Of a stretch of 64,000 nt of DNA, positions 54,431-64,000 are shown one piece after another. Source of the stretch: Stomorhina lunata (taxonomy: Eukaryota > Arthropoda > Insecta > Diptera > Rhiniidae); NCBI GenBank assembly GCA_933228675.1, contig OW121740.1:36165292-36229291 (forward strand), given 5' to 3'. A program made the position numbers and the translations under genes. The number at the start of each line of letters is the position of its first letter. The stretch's first letter is position 1. The notes under the pieces were generated by a model. The model saw only the letters and a list, made by a program, of their open reading frames with translations. It did not search any database and was not told where the DNA came from.

Positions 54431-57400
54431 AGTTCTAGTTCAGTTCTAGTTCAGTTCTAGTTCAGTTCTAGTTCAGTTCTAGTTCAGTTCTAGTTCAGTT
54501 CTAGTTCAGTTCTAGTTCAGTTCTAGTTCAGTTCTAGTTCAGTTCTAGTTCAGTTCTAGTTCAGTTCTAGTTCAGTTCTAGTTCAGTTCTAGTTCAGTTC
54601 TAGTTCAGTTCTAGTTCAGTTCTAGTTCCGTTCTAGTTCAGTTCTAGTTCAGTTCTAGTTCAGTTCTAGTTCAGTTCTAGGTTCAGTTCTAGTTCATTTC
54701 TAGTTCAGTTCTAGGTTCAGTTCTAGGTTCAGTTCTAGTTCAGTTCTAGTTCAGTTCTAGTTTAGTTCCAGTTCAGTTCTAGTTCAGTTCTAGTTCAGTT
54801 CTAGTTCAGTTCTAGTTCAGTTCTAGTTCAGTTCTAGTTCAGTTCTAGTTCAGTTCTAGTTCAGTTCTAGTTCAGTTCTAGTTCAGTTCTAGTTCAGTTC
54901 TAGTTCAGTTCTAGTTCAGTTCTAGTTCAGTTCTAGTTCAGTTCTAGTTCAGTTCTAGTTCAGTTCTAGTTCAGTTCTAGTTCAGTTCTAGTTCAGTTCT
55001 AGTTCAGTTCTAGTTCAGTTCTAGTTCAGTTCTAGTTCAGTTCTAGTTCAGTTCTAGTTCAGTTCTAGTTCAGTTCTAGTTCAGTTCTAGTTCAGTTCTA
55101 GTTCAGTTCTAGTTCAGTTCTAGTTCAGTTCTAGTTCAGTTCTAGTTCAGTTCTAGTTCAGTTCTAGTTCAGTTCTAGTTCAGTTCTAGTTCAGTTCTAG
55201 TTCAGTTCTAGTTCAGTTCTAGTTCAGTTCTAGTTCAGTTCTAGTTCAGTTCTAGTTCAGTTCTAGTTCAGTTCTAGTTCAGTTCTAGTTCAGTTCTAGT
55301 TCAGTTCTAGTTCAGTTCTAGTTCAGTTCTAGTTCAGTTCTAGTTTAGTTCTAGTTCAGTTCTAGTTCAGTTCTAGTTCAGTTCTAGTTCAGTTCTAGTT
55401 CAGTTCTAGTTCAGTTCTAGTTCAGTTCTAGTTCAGTTCTAGTTCAGTTCTAGTTCAGTTCTAGTTCAGTTCTAGTTCAGTTCTAGTTCAGTTCTAGTTC
55501 AGTTCTAGTTCAGTTCTAGTTCAGTTCTAGTTCAGTTCTAGTTCAGTTCTAGTTCAGTTCTAGTTCAGTTCTAGTTCAGTTCTAGTTCAGTTCTAGTTCA
55601 GTTCTAGCTCAGTTCTAGTTCAGTTCTAGTTCAGTTCTAGTTCAGTTCTAGTTCGGTTCTAGTTCAGTTCTAGTTCAGTTCTAGTTCAGTTCTAGTTCAG
55701 TTCTAGTTTAGTTCTAGTTCAGTTCTAGTTCAGTTCTAGTTCAGTTCTAGTTCAGTTCTAGTTCAGTTCTAGTTCCGTTCTAGTTCAGTTCTAGTTCAGT
55801 TCTAGTTCAGTTCTAGTTCAGTTCTAGTTCAGTTCTAGTTCAGTTCTAGTTCAGTTCTAGTTCAGTTCTAGTTCAGTTCTAGTTCAGTTCTAGTTCAGTT
55901 CTAGTTCAGTTCTAGTTCAGTTCTAGTTCAGTTCTAGTTCAGTTCTAGTTCAGTTCTAGTTCAGTTCTAGTTCAGTTCTAGTTCAGTTCTAGTTCAGTTC
56001 TAGTTCAGTTCTAGTTCAGTTCTAGTTCAGTTCTAGTTCAGTTCTAGTTCAGTTCTAGTTCAGTTCTAGTTCAGTTCTAGTTCAGTTCTAGTTCAGTTCT
56101 AGTTCAGTTCTAGTTCAGTTCTAGTTCAGTTCTAGTTCAGTTCTAGTTCAGTTCTAGTTCAGTTCTAGTTCAGTTCTAGTTCAGTTCTAGTTCAGTTCTA
56201 GTTCAGTTCTAGTTCAGTTCCAGTTCAGTTCTAGTTCAGTTCTAGTTCAGTTCTAGTTCAGTTCTAGTTCAGTTCTAGTTCAGTTCTAGTTCAGTTCTAG
56301 TTCAGTTCTAGTTCAGTTCTAGTTCAGTTCTAGTTCAGTTCTAGTTCAGTTCTAGTTCAGTTCTAGTTCAGTTCTAGTTCAGTTCTAGTTCAGTTCTAGT
56401 TCAGTTCCAGTTCAGTTCTAGTTCAGTTCTAGTTCAGTTCTAGTTCAGTTCTAGTTCAGTTCTAGTTCAGTTCTAGTTCAGTTCTAGGTTCAGTTCTAGT
56501 TCATTTCTAGTTCAGTTCTAGGTTCAGTTCTAGGTTCAGTTCTAGTTCAGTTCTAGTTCAGTTCTAGTTCAGTTCTAGTTCAGTTCCAGTTCAGTTCTAG
56601 TTCAGTTCTAGTTCAGTTCTAGTTCAGTTCTAGTTCAGTTCTAGTTCAGTTCTAGTTCAGTTCTAGTTCAGTTCTAGTTCAGTTCTAGTTCAGTTCTAGT
56701 TCAGTTCTAGTTCAGTTCTAGTTCAGTTCTAGTTCAGTTCTAGTTCAGTTCTAGTTCAGTTCTAGTTCAGTTCTAGTTCAGTTCTAGTTCAGTTCTAGTT
56801 CAGTTCTAGTTCAGTTCTAGTTCAGTTCTAGTTCAGTTCTAGTTCAGTTCTAGTTCAGTTCTAGTTCAGTTCCAGTTCAGTTCTAGTTCAGTTCTAGTTC
56901 AGTTCTAGTTCAGTTCTAGTTCAGTTCTAGTTCAGTTCTAGTTCAGTTCTAGTTCAGTTCTAGTTCAGTTCTAGTTCAGTTCTAGTTCAGTTCTAGTTCA
57001 GTTCTAGTTCAGTTCTAGTTCAGTTCTAGTTCAGTTCTAGTTCAGTTCCAGTTCAGTTCTAGTTCAGTTCTAGTTCAGTTCTAGTTCAGTTCTAGTTCAG
57101 TTCTAGTTCAGTTCTAGTTCAGTTCTAGGTTCAGTTCTAGTTCATTTCTAGTTCAGTTCTAGGTTCAGTTCTAGGTTCAGTTCTAGTTCAGTTCTAGTTC
57201 AGTTCTAGTTCAGTTCTAGTTCAGTTCCAGTTCAGTTCTAGTTCAGTTCTAGTTCAGTTCTAGTTCAGTTCTAGTTCAGTTCTAGTTCAGTTCTAGTTCA
57301 GTTCTAGTTCAGTTCTAGTTCAGTTCTAGTTCAGTTCTAGTTCAGTTCTAGTTCTAGTTCAGTTCTAGTTCAGTTCTAGTTCAGTTCTAGTTCAGTTCTA

Positions 57401-58046
57401 GTTCAGTTCTAGTTCAGTTCTAGTTCAGTTCTAGTTCAGTTCTAGTTCAGTTCTAGTTCAGTTCTAGTTCAGTTCTAGTTCAGTTCTAGTTCAGTTCTAG
57501 TTCAGTTCTAGTTCAGTTCTAGTTCAGTTCTAGTTCAGTTCTAGTTCAGTTCTAGTTCAGTTCTAGTTCAGTTCTAGTTCAGTTCTAGTTCAGTTCTAGT
57601 TCAGTTCTAGTTCAGTTCTAGTTCAGTTCTAGTTCAGTTCTAGTTCAGTTCTAGTTCAGTTCTAGTTCAGTTCTAGTTCAGTTCTAGTTCAGTTCTAGTT
57701 CAGTTCTAGTTCAGTTCTAGTTCAGTTCTAGTTCAGTTCTAGTTCAGTTCTAGTTCAGTTCTAGTTCAGTTCTAGCTCAGTTCTAGTTCAGTTCTAGTTC
57801 AGTTCTAGTTCAGTTCTAGTTCGGTTCTAGTTCAGTTCTAGTTCAGTTCTAGTTCAGTTCTAGTTCAGTTCTAGTTCAGTTCTAGTTCAGTTCTAGTTCA
57901 GTTCTAGTTCAGTTCTAGTTCAGTTCTAGTTCAGTTCTAGTTCAGTTCTAGTTCAGTTCTAGTTCAGTTCTAGTTCAGTTCTAGTTCAGTTCTAGTTCAG
58001 TTCTAGTTCAGTTCTAGTTCAGTTCTAGTTCAGTTCTAGTTCAGTT
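54431..58046. repeat. 11-bp satellite (TTCTAGTTCAG)n with higher-order structure
   Basis: About 3.6 kb, or roughly 330 copies, of TTCTAGTTCAG with very few variants. Variant units reveal larger duplications: an AGGTTC/CATTTC block plus CCAG units repeats at a 641-bp offset (56408 to 57049, 56487 to 57128, 56587 to 57228). GCTC and CGGTTC variants repeat at 2,168 bp (55608 to 57776, 55655 to 57823). It lies between the two takeout genes. Confidence 0.97.
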
Positions 58047-58124
58047 TGTCAAAACATTTAGATGAAATGAAATTCTTTTGACAAATAGGTTACAATGTAG
58101 AGAACCTTGGATGTTATATTATTT

Positions 58125-58205
58125 AGAGTATCCTCAAAGTATGCTACACAAACGTTTCTGAAATATCTTACATTTCGATCGATATCGAAGGCGGCGGTTT
58201 AGATC
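58125..58205. repeat. Solitary end of the 3450-3770 MITE family
   Basis: AGTATGCTACACAAACG-like sequence leading to TTTCGATCGATATCGAAGGC matches one inverted end of the MITE at 3450-3770. The partner end is missing, possibly lost to satellite expansion. Confidence 0.6.
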
Positions 58206-58486
58206 TTTACGTATTCGGACCATTCAAATTTCAATTGCAATTAGATTGAGTTTTGTTAATTCAATTTATGTTCGGATGATTTTGATTTCCAGAACTAGTT
58301 TCCCAAGCTATAACTTTAATTCAAACATTTAATTGAAGAACAAGTTCTGACTCAGAATTTTGTAGAATTAAGTCAGTTTAAATAAACAAGTTTAATTTAT
58401 TGCATAATAATTGAAGAGTATATATTTATTTTATATTTTTATATGATTATATACATGCATGTATTTTATAATATTTTTAAACATTT

Positions 58487-59515
58487 TTAATAGTAATAAT
58501 CTTTAGCGAAAAATTCCTCATAGGGCAATTTCGAGAAGACATCATTTATTAGCTTCTGGAATGTGGGGGTCATGCCATTAATGAGGGAACTGCGAATTTC
58601 AGTGAAAATTTCCAACCAGTTTTCATTCATGAAAGCGTTCATATTATCGGACAAGACCTTGTCGCCATTGAAGAGATTATCAAAATTGAAGATGACATTT
58701 TTGGGGGTAATACTGCCTGTCAAGTCATCGATTCTCATATAAGTACGACCATTTCTGACATAGGGAGTGCCGGTGAAATGCATAACCATGTTGACATCCT
58801 CTACAAGAAATCGGTGTAAGTTTTTGAAATTTAAAGATAACAAAGATAGAATTAAGTACTTACCCAAGGTAATATCATGTTTTCCATTACCCTGTACCGG
58901 TAATACTAAAACTTTACCCTTAGCACTATAATCTCCGGTCATATGTATTTGCGGTATTTGCAAGATGATTTCATGCTTTTTAGTCATGTCCTTTTCGAAG
59001 CCACTAGAAAAAAAATTCGGAATATATTAAATAAAACATTAGGAATTTGTTAAACAATATTAACCCCCAAAATTTTTATCTTACCTTACACCTATAGCCT
59101 TAGCTTCACTAAAACCAGTTATAATATTATTCCTCATAGTCAAGTCAATATTTACCGGACTTTCAGAGCCTTGTTGTATAGTCAATAATGGGACAGCCAA
59201 AGGATCAATTTTGGGTAAACTAACAACACCATTTCCTGGAAGACAAGATAATATAACTTATAGAATTTCTGATACTAATATTTCTCCTTACCTCCATATC
59301 TTGTATTCAAAAAATAGTTAATACGTTCTTGAATACATCTGGTATCCCTAAACTTGCAGGGTCTAGGATTTTGAGCTAAAAATATATATTTTATATAAAA
59401 TTTTAAACCGATCTTTTTAAAAATGTCCACTTAACTTACGAAAACCAGCTTTAACATTTTCAAAAAGTACACTCAGTACTAAGAGGGCCTTGAAGTACTG
59501 CTTGAATTTCAACAT
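58487..59515 (-). CDS. Takeout-like JHBP-domain protein B, five exons
   Basis: A second secreted takeout/JHBP-family protein. Minus-strand exons are 59440-59515, 59292-59375, 59085-59235, 58864-59003 and 58487-58800, with donors GTAAGTTA, GTAAGGAG, GTAAGATA and GTAAGTAC and AG acceptors. 76+84+151+140+314 nt gives 254 codons plus stop. It begins with a signal peptide (MLKFKQYFKALLVLSVLFENV). The N-terminal cysteine pair is in PCKFRDTRCIQERI, the core has TGDYSAKGKVLVLPVQGNG, and the C-terminal block NLFNGDKVLSDNMNAFMNENW is shared with gene A. The last intron (58801-58863) is only 63 bp, a multiple of three, without a stop, so a naive reading fuses exons 4 and 5. It has one exon more than gene A because the N-terminal region is split. 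Its ligand and tissue are unknown. No lesion was seen. Confidence 0.92.
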
Positions 59516-59565
59516 CTTGGATTTTTTAGAAATTTTAGTTATTTGAGTTTAGACTCGAAATTACT

Positions 59566-59601
59566 ACTGATTTCAATTCGAGATCTAAGCCAGTTTTTAT
59601 A
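59566..59601 (-). promoter_or_regulatory. TATA box plus TCAGT initiator of takeout B
   Basis: Minus-strand TATAAAAA (59594-59601) is followed 33 bp later by ATCAGT, a match to the insect initiator TCAGTY, placing the start near 59568 and giving a 5' UTR of about 53 bases. Confidence 0.8.
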
Positions 59602-59812
59602 TTTGAAAATCGTTTTGAAATTAGAATATTTTTTGATTTACAATTTTCAAATCTTCATAAATATATGTCTTTTATTAATCGTATATAAATTACATATGGG
59701 TAATATTTATAATGAAGATCTAAAATTACACGTGTAATTTGCATGGTATTGGTTTGGGGAAAGAGTTATTTCTTAAAAATATTTGCCAGATATTACATAA
59801 AAAATATGAAAA

Positions 59813-59961
59813 GTTTTAGTAAAATTTAAGAATTTTCTTCAATATAAGAAAAAAAAAGTATTCTCAATTGAATAAAAAATTTACAATTTAAAGTTTTTAT
59901 TCAATTGAGAATACTTTTTTTTTTCTTATATTGAAGAAAATTCTTCAATTTTACTAAAACT
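59813..59961. repeat. Long near-perfect hairpin upstream of takeout B
   Basis: AGTTTTAGTAAAATTTAAG, then AATTTTCTTCAATATAAG, an A-run and GTATTCTCAATTGAATAAAA, is mirrored by its inverse ending TTTTACTAAAACT. Arms are about 66 bp with few mismatches and the loop is about 15 bases. It ends about 210 bp upstream of the TATA box. Probably a small MITE. Confidence 0.85.
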
Positions 59962-60171
59962 TGTTCTTATTGATCGAACTTATTTTTGTATTGAGAAATT
60001 GGGTATAAAAGTATAAAAGGTGGTTTATAACCCACTTACTAAACTCTTTATATGATTTACCTTAATTTTTACTTTTTTGAAACTTTTCGTAATTTAGTTA
60101 TCTTAACATAACTTCTTCAATTTTACTAAAATCGTAACATAGGATTTCAAGTTTTCTATAAATTACATATA

Positions 60172-61468
60172 AAGAGTGTTCTAAAAAAAATATGCATTTA
60201 CTATTTTAGACAAAATTTATCCATAGTGCAAGAAATAATTTATTTTTTGATCAAGTTAGTTTCTATAGATATGTCAGATACTATTATTTTAGAAATTATT
60301 AATTTTCAATAGTTATTTCAATCAAAATGGACTGCGAAAAAAAAGTTCGTGAAAATATAATTAAAACTTTTCAAAAAAATCCGTCATGGACTTTTAAAAA
60401 AATAGCTAAAAATTTGAAAGTTGACCCTCGAACGGTTTCCAATGCCATCAGACGGTATAAGGAAAACCTGAGCATTAAAAGAAAACCTGGATCAGGGAGG
60501 AGAAAAGGTCCTACAGATATTGGTAAGGCAAAAGAAGTCGAGCGACTCTTTCGAAGAGCGCCTAACACTTCTTTAAGAAAAGCAGCTCGTACGGTGAAAT
60601 GTTCTACGAATTTTGCACATAGAGTCAAAGCTTATGCTGGACTGAAGACATACAAAGTCCAAAAGGTTCCAGATCGCAATGCTATAAAGAACTTAGAAGC
60701 AAAAAAACGAGCGAAAAAATTGAAGTCTGATTTTATAAAAAAATACACCTGTTGTGTGATGGATGATGAAACATACGTACTGGCAGACTTTTCTCAACTT
60801 CCTGGTCAAGATTTTTATGTTGCTGATAAACGGGGCAATGTTCGGCAAGAGTTTCGCACAAAAAAACAAACAAAATTCCCTAAGAAGTTTCTCGTGTGGC
60901 AAGCTATTTGTAGATGTGGCAAAAGAAGTAAAGTATTTGTGGCATCTGGCACAATAAACACAGAAATTTATATAAAGGAGTGCCTACAAAAACGGTTGTT
61001 ACCCTTTTTAAGAGAGCACAGAGTGACTACATTTTTTTGGCCCGATTTGGCATCATGCCATTATGGAAAAAAGGCACTTGAGTGGTACTCAAAGAATAAT
61101 GTCATTTTTGTACCACGAGAGGCAAATCCACCTAACTGTCCAGAACTTCGGCCTGTGGAAAGGTATTGGGCTCTGGTAAAAAAGGAATTGAAGAACACAG
61201 GAAAGATTTCCAAGAACATGTCCGATTTTAAGCGCAGGTGGAACACATGCTCCAAAAAGGTATCAGAAGCAACTGTAAAATCTTTAATGGGAGGGTTTCC
61301 GAAAAAAGTCGATAATTTTGCAAAACCCGAGTACTAAGTAAACATTTTAATGCTAAATGATTTTGTATAATATGTCATTATATTTGCGTATTTTGTAGAG
61401 TTTTTATATTAAAAGGTTTGATTTTTATTTAAGAAAATCCAACTACAAATTATATTTAGAGCACTCTT
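60172..61468 (+). mobile_element. Tc1-like (DD37E) transposon, 1,297 bp, apparently complete
   Basis: The left end AAGAGTGTTCTAAA and the inverse of the right end AAGAGTGCTCTAAA are flanked by TA (60170-60171 and 61469-61470). The TIRs are short, about 14 bp with one mismatch. A full-length transposase gene lies between them. Confidence 0.85.
60327..61337 (+). CDS. Tc1-like transposase (DD37E), 336 aa, intact
   Basis: Predicted nuclear cut-and-paste transposase. Residues 8-45 form a helix-turn-helix (FQKNPSWTFKKIAKNLKVD, TVSNAIRRYKE), followed by a GSGRRKGPT linker like the Tc1 GRP motif and a second helix-turn-helix (SLRKAARTVKCSTNFAHRVK). The catalytic residues are D147 (VMDDETYV), D240 (FWPDLASCH) and E278 (LRPVERYWALVK). 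There are 37 residues between D240 and E278, hence DD37E. The frame is uninterrupted to KPEY and stop, and length is normal for the superfamily. A degenerate relative lies at 19990-20290. ATG context AAAATGGAC is reasonable. It could be active; no key residue is missing. Confidence 0.92.
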   Translation: MDCEKKVRENIIKTFQKNPSWTFKKIAKNLKVDPRTVSNAIRRYKENLSIKRKPGSGRRKGPTDIGKAKEVERLFRRAPNTSLRKAARTVKCSTNFAHRVKAYAGLKTYKVQKVPDRNAIKNLEAKKRAKKLKSDFIKKYTCCVMDDETYVLADFSQLPGQDFYVADKRGNVRQEFRTKKQTKFPKKFLVWQAICRCGKRSKVFVASGTINTEIYIKECLQKRLLPFLREHRVTTFFWPDLASCHYGKKALEWYSKNNVIFVPREANPPNCPELRPVERYWALVKKELKNTGKISKNMSDFKRRWNTCSKKVSEATVKSLMGGFPKKVDNFAKPEY

Positions 61469-61470
61469 TA

Positions 61471-62395
61471 ATTGGTTCTTGAATTCTAAATAAATAATAC
61501 TAAACTTACTCTAATTTAAACTATTTATTTACTTCCACGTTTTTTTCCCAAAATTTTGAATTTTTTTCGTTATTTCTTCATATTGAATAAATTTTTTTCC
61601 TTTGACAAAAAACTTAATACTTTATAGGGATGGGAACTTCCGCGATGTTTTATTTCTTGTTAAGCTTCAAATATATTTTACTGTCGTAAAAAAATCGATC
61701 TTATCTTTTGTAAAAACTTTTACAAAATAAGGTTATTTTTCTTAATGGAAACACCCATATTATGCAATTGAGAATATCTCAACTTTGATTATAATTGTCT
61801 AAACGTTTTGTCACTTAAATAAAATCAATTTGATAAATGATCCAATAAAGGTAATAATTTTAGATATTGACTTAAATTATGACAAGACACGATCATAAAT
61901 TATATACAAGTAAAATACACGGGGATAAAAATAAACAAATAATAAATTGAGCTTTTAAAAACTTAATTCAATTATTAGAATATATAATCAAAAAAGAATA
62001 TGATTTTAAAAATAAAGCCCCAACTTCTTTCATCTTGTTAAAAAGAAATACATATATAAATTCTTGAGGTCAAAGGTCACAAAACTTTGGATTTACAACC
62101 ATTGCCTCATAAGATTGCTTGAAAATAGGTAATATTTGTTATTTAGACTTGACTAATTTTAAATGGTATTTTGGATTGACAAAATGTCAAGGATTGAGCT
62201 GATGAAAATTTTAACCATGGAACGCTACATTCTTGAACAATTAAGGCCCCTATTGCGGCTTAAAACTCTTCTGTTATCTTTGACTCCTAGTAAAGAATAG
62301 GGCCTCAACTCAACTCAGTTGAATTGTAATCGAAACAACTCAACTTTGAAACACCTCAACTCTTTTTTGGTATTAGCAATTACAACTTAACTATT
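61471..62395. other. AT-rich DNA, no gene
   Basis: No coding frame or repeat family recognised. A GGGCCTCAA...TCAACTC stretch near 62300 echoes 29258 but no element could be delimited. Confidence 0.4.
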
Positions 62396-62690
62396 GTGAA
62401 CTGTCGTGGTATAGAAGGTTATTCATCCAGAGGTCCCAAGTTTGATCCCCGGCCAGACCCACTTGACAAAATAAATTTTCGAAAAAAGCTGTTCACCTCA
62501 TAACTCAGCTAGCCACTGGTTACTGAGTATTAGGCTATGTAAAACTTCTCTAACTAATGCATTTGCCGTTCGGAGCCGGCGTTAAAACGTAGGTCCCTTT
62601 CAATGACTCCAAAAATAGAATCGGATACAGCTTATTGTCTGAGAGAAGGATCCCTTGTTCCAATTGGAATGTCGTGGGAACTATGTATGT
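62396..62690 (+). mobile_element. tRNA-derived SINE, uninterrupted copy
   Basis: The head GTGAACTGTCGTGGTATAGA and B-box-like AAGTTTGATCCCC are followed by the body CATAACTCAGCTAGCCACTG, GTTCGGAGCCGGCGTTAAAA and the tail CTTGTTCCAATTGGAATGTC. Where the copy at 21974 carries the mariner, this one reads AAAAATAGAATCGG with a single TA, the empty site. Confidence 0.8.
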
Positions 62691-63365
62691 AATTACAACT
62701 TATTTTAGTTGAAGTTGTTTTAGTGTTGCCAACATGAAAAAATAAAATATGACAGATAATTGCACAACTGATGAATTTATAAAAAAACAATTTATATTCC
62801 TTGGAACTTCCAACCGCCAAATAGATGATATTCTAAAAGAATTTTAATATTTTTTAGATTTATCAGTTACTTACGTTTGAATAAACCTGTTCGGGGTACC
62901 ACTAATCCTCCTATTTTGAAATTATGTGCGACTTTTAGATTCCTTTTAGATGGAAATTTGCTACTTGGGACTCATACTCCGTAAACGAAGCTGCAACCGC
63001 ACTGTAAGCAAATCGGTAGTCGACTACGAAAATAATCCGTTTGTTAACTTTTTAACAACTAACTACAAGCTAACTACAAAGCAATTCAGTAATGCAAATA
63101 ACCTGGTTAAAGACTACAAAAGTAACGACTAACTAACTTTAAGCTAACTACAAAGTCATGCAGAATTTCACCAAATCATTGTGATCATGTGTACTGTGCA
63201 GTGAAGTTGTTGTATTTTTTTCATTTATTTCCCGGTTAATCTTTTCCCTTTTTGTAGGTGCTGTAGCTTTGATGGTTAGATTAAGTCTACTACTGAGCAT
63301 AACATATCATATTCAGCCTCGGTTCCATCCCTGGTCTCGGCAACATCAAATTCAGTTTTAAGGTA
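62691..63365. other. No gene seen
   Basis: AT-rich DNA with several AACTAACTACAAAG-like words near 63050-63150. It ends at the TA that flanks the right-hand mariner copy. Confidence 0.4.
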
Positions 63366-64000
63366 ATGGGTGTTTTTTTTTAGAGGTATAGAACTTCGAA
63401 TTGAAATAAAACACAAGAAAATCGTTTTAATGTCCATCAATTTGGCTTTATTTATGCCATTAATGTTTAAATATGATTTCGGGCATGTGGCCGCCGATGC
63501 TGGCTCGAATAAAGCCAATTCTACAGGTCCAATTTTTAACTACTTTTTCGAGCATATGGGGCCGTATGTTGGCAATAACGCCACGAATGTTGGCTTCCAA
63601 GTCCCCTAACGTTTCTGGTTTGTTGGCGTAGACGAGCGACTTCACATATCCCCAAAGAAAATAATCCAGTGGTGTCAAATCGCACGATCTTGGTGGCCAA
63701 TTGTCAGGCCCATTCCGCGAAATTATGCGCTCATCGAATGTTTCCTTCAATAAATCAGTTGTGACGTGCGCTGTGTGGCATGTAGCGCCGTCTTGTTGGA
63801 ACCACAACTCATCCACATTCATGCCATCCAATTGGGGAACAAAATAGTCGGTTATCATGGCTCTATACCGGTCTCCATTTATGGTAACTGACTCTCCAGC
63901 ATTATTTCGGAAGAAGTATGGCCCAATGACTCCACCAGCCCATAGAGCACACCAAACAGTCAGTGTTTGTGGATGTAATGGCGTCTCAAGGGTCTCATGT
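63366..64000 (-). mobile_element. Second mariner copy, cut by the window edge
   Basis: Its 3' end (on the minus strand) reads, going inward, ATGGGTGTTTTTTTTTAGAG then GTATAGAACTT, close to the right end of the copy at 22223-23526, and follows TA at 63364-63365. The element continues beyond 64000. Confidence 0.88.
63460..64000 (-). CDS. Mariner-type transposase, C-terminal half (partial)
   Basis: The minus-strand frame stays open from the window edge to the stop at 63460, about 180 codons, nearly identical to codons 183-361 of the copy at 22335. It starts within HETLETPLHPQTLTVW, includes QQDGA (second catalytic D) and RSCDLTPLDYFLWGYVK (third D), and ends MPEIIFKH. It keeps TGG where the other copy has a stop, so no lesion is visible in this half. 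Whether the whole gene is intact cannot be seen. Confidence 0.88.
   Translation of the reverse strand, partial: HETLETPLHPQTLTVWCALWAGGVIGPYFFRNNAGESVTINGDRYRAMITDYFVPQLDGMNVDELWFQQDGATCHTAHVTTDLLKETFDERIISRNGPDNWPPRSCDLTPLDYFLWGYVKSLVYANKPETLGDLEANIRGVIANIRPHMLEKVVKNWTCRIGFIRASIGGHMPEIIFKH

Noticed and set aside
54431..58046. Could the regular array be a CRISPR locus?
   Set aside because: Units are contiguous 11-mers with no spacers, in a eukaryotic genome.
58801..58863. Coding sequence joining the two takeout B exons
   Set aside because: The stretch has a GTAAGT donor and TTGTAG acceptor, and its residues do not fit the JHBP family; treated as an intron.

Overview
The window is AT-rich, intron-containing eukaryotic DNA packed with mobile elements. 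It most likely comes from a calyptrate (house fly or blow fly type) dipteran. The evidence is a three-exon RpS27 gene, two takeout/JHBP-family genes with insect-type core promoters, fly-type Tc1/mariner, hAT, Harbinger and Transib elements, LOA- and RTE-type LINEs, and many copies of a repeat resembling the Drosophila INE-1/DINE-1 group. All exon models are read from splice signals and frame closure; none has transcript support.

Host genes. (1) RpS27 on the minus strand at 10370-11211 (84 aa). (2) An unrecognised three-exon gene on the plus strand at 17312-25502 (514 aa), whose second intron is 6.6 kb and full of transposon debris. (3) Two takeout-like secreted lipid-binding-protein genes on the minus strand, A at 48718-49960 (244 aa, 4 exons) and B at 58487-59515 (254 aa, 5 exons). 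RpS27 and takeout lie close together in Drosophila 96C as I remember it, so conserved local gene order is plausible but unchecked.

The standout mobile element is a complete 5,527-bp Transib-type (RAG1-like) transposon at 38017-43543. It has a CACAGTG terminal heptamer, a 5-bp target-site duplication (CGATG), an uninterrupted 678-aa transposase with recognisable D/D/E and zinc-ligand motifs, and near-identical terminal inverted repeats of about 1.36 kb, far longer than usual for the family.

Other elements: an intact DD37E Tc1-like element (60172-61468) and its dead relative (19990-20290); two copies of a 1.3-kb mariner-type element, one inserted in a tRNA-derived SINE and killed by a single nonsense codon (22223-23526), the other running off the right edge (63366-64000); a hAT element with an 8-bp duplication that carries a non-transposase-looking reading frame and a nested MITE (33469-35497); a LOA-type LINE 3' half (15055-16729); an RTE LINE fragment with a twin-priming-type 5' inversion (about 1206-1680); and many MITEs and hairpins.

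Simple and satellite DNA is also prominent: a 3.6-kb 11-bp satellite with higher-order structure (54431-58046), a 2-kb array of about 30-bp palindromic units with an internal inversion (46440-48460), and foldback-like elements made entirely of short AATTGAAATTGAGAAA-type units (7319-8430, 26029-27446, remnant 29874-30093).

Layout: 1-10 kb, nested transposons; 10-11.2 kb, RpS27; 11.3-17 kb, AT-rich DNA, a Harbinger fragment and the LOA LINE; 17.3-25.5 kb, the 514-aa gene; 25.5-37.5 kb, foldback arrays, MITEs and the hAT element; 38-43.5 kb, Transib; 44-48.5 kb, repeats; 48.7-59.6 kb, the takeout pair split by LINE debris and the satellite; 60-64 kb, Tc1, SINE and mariner.
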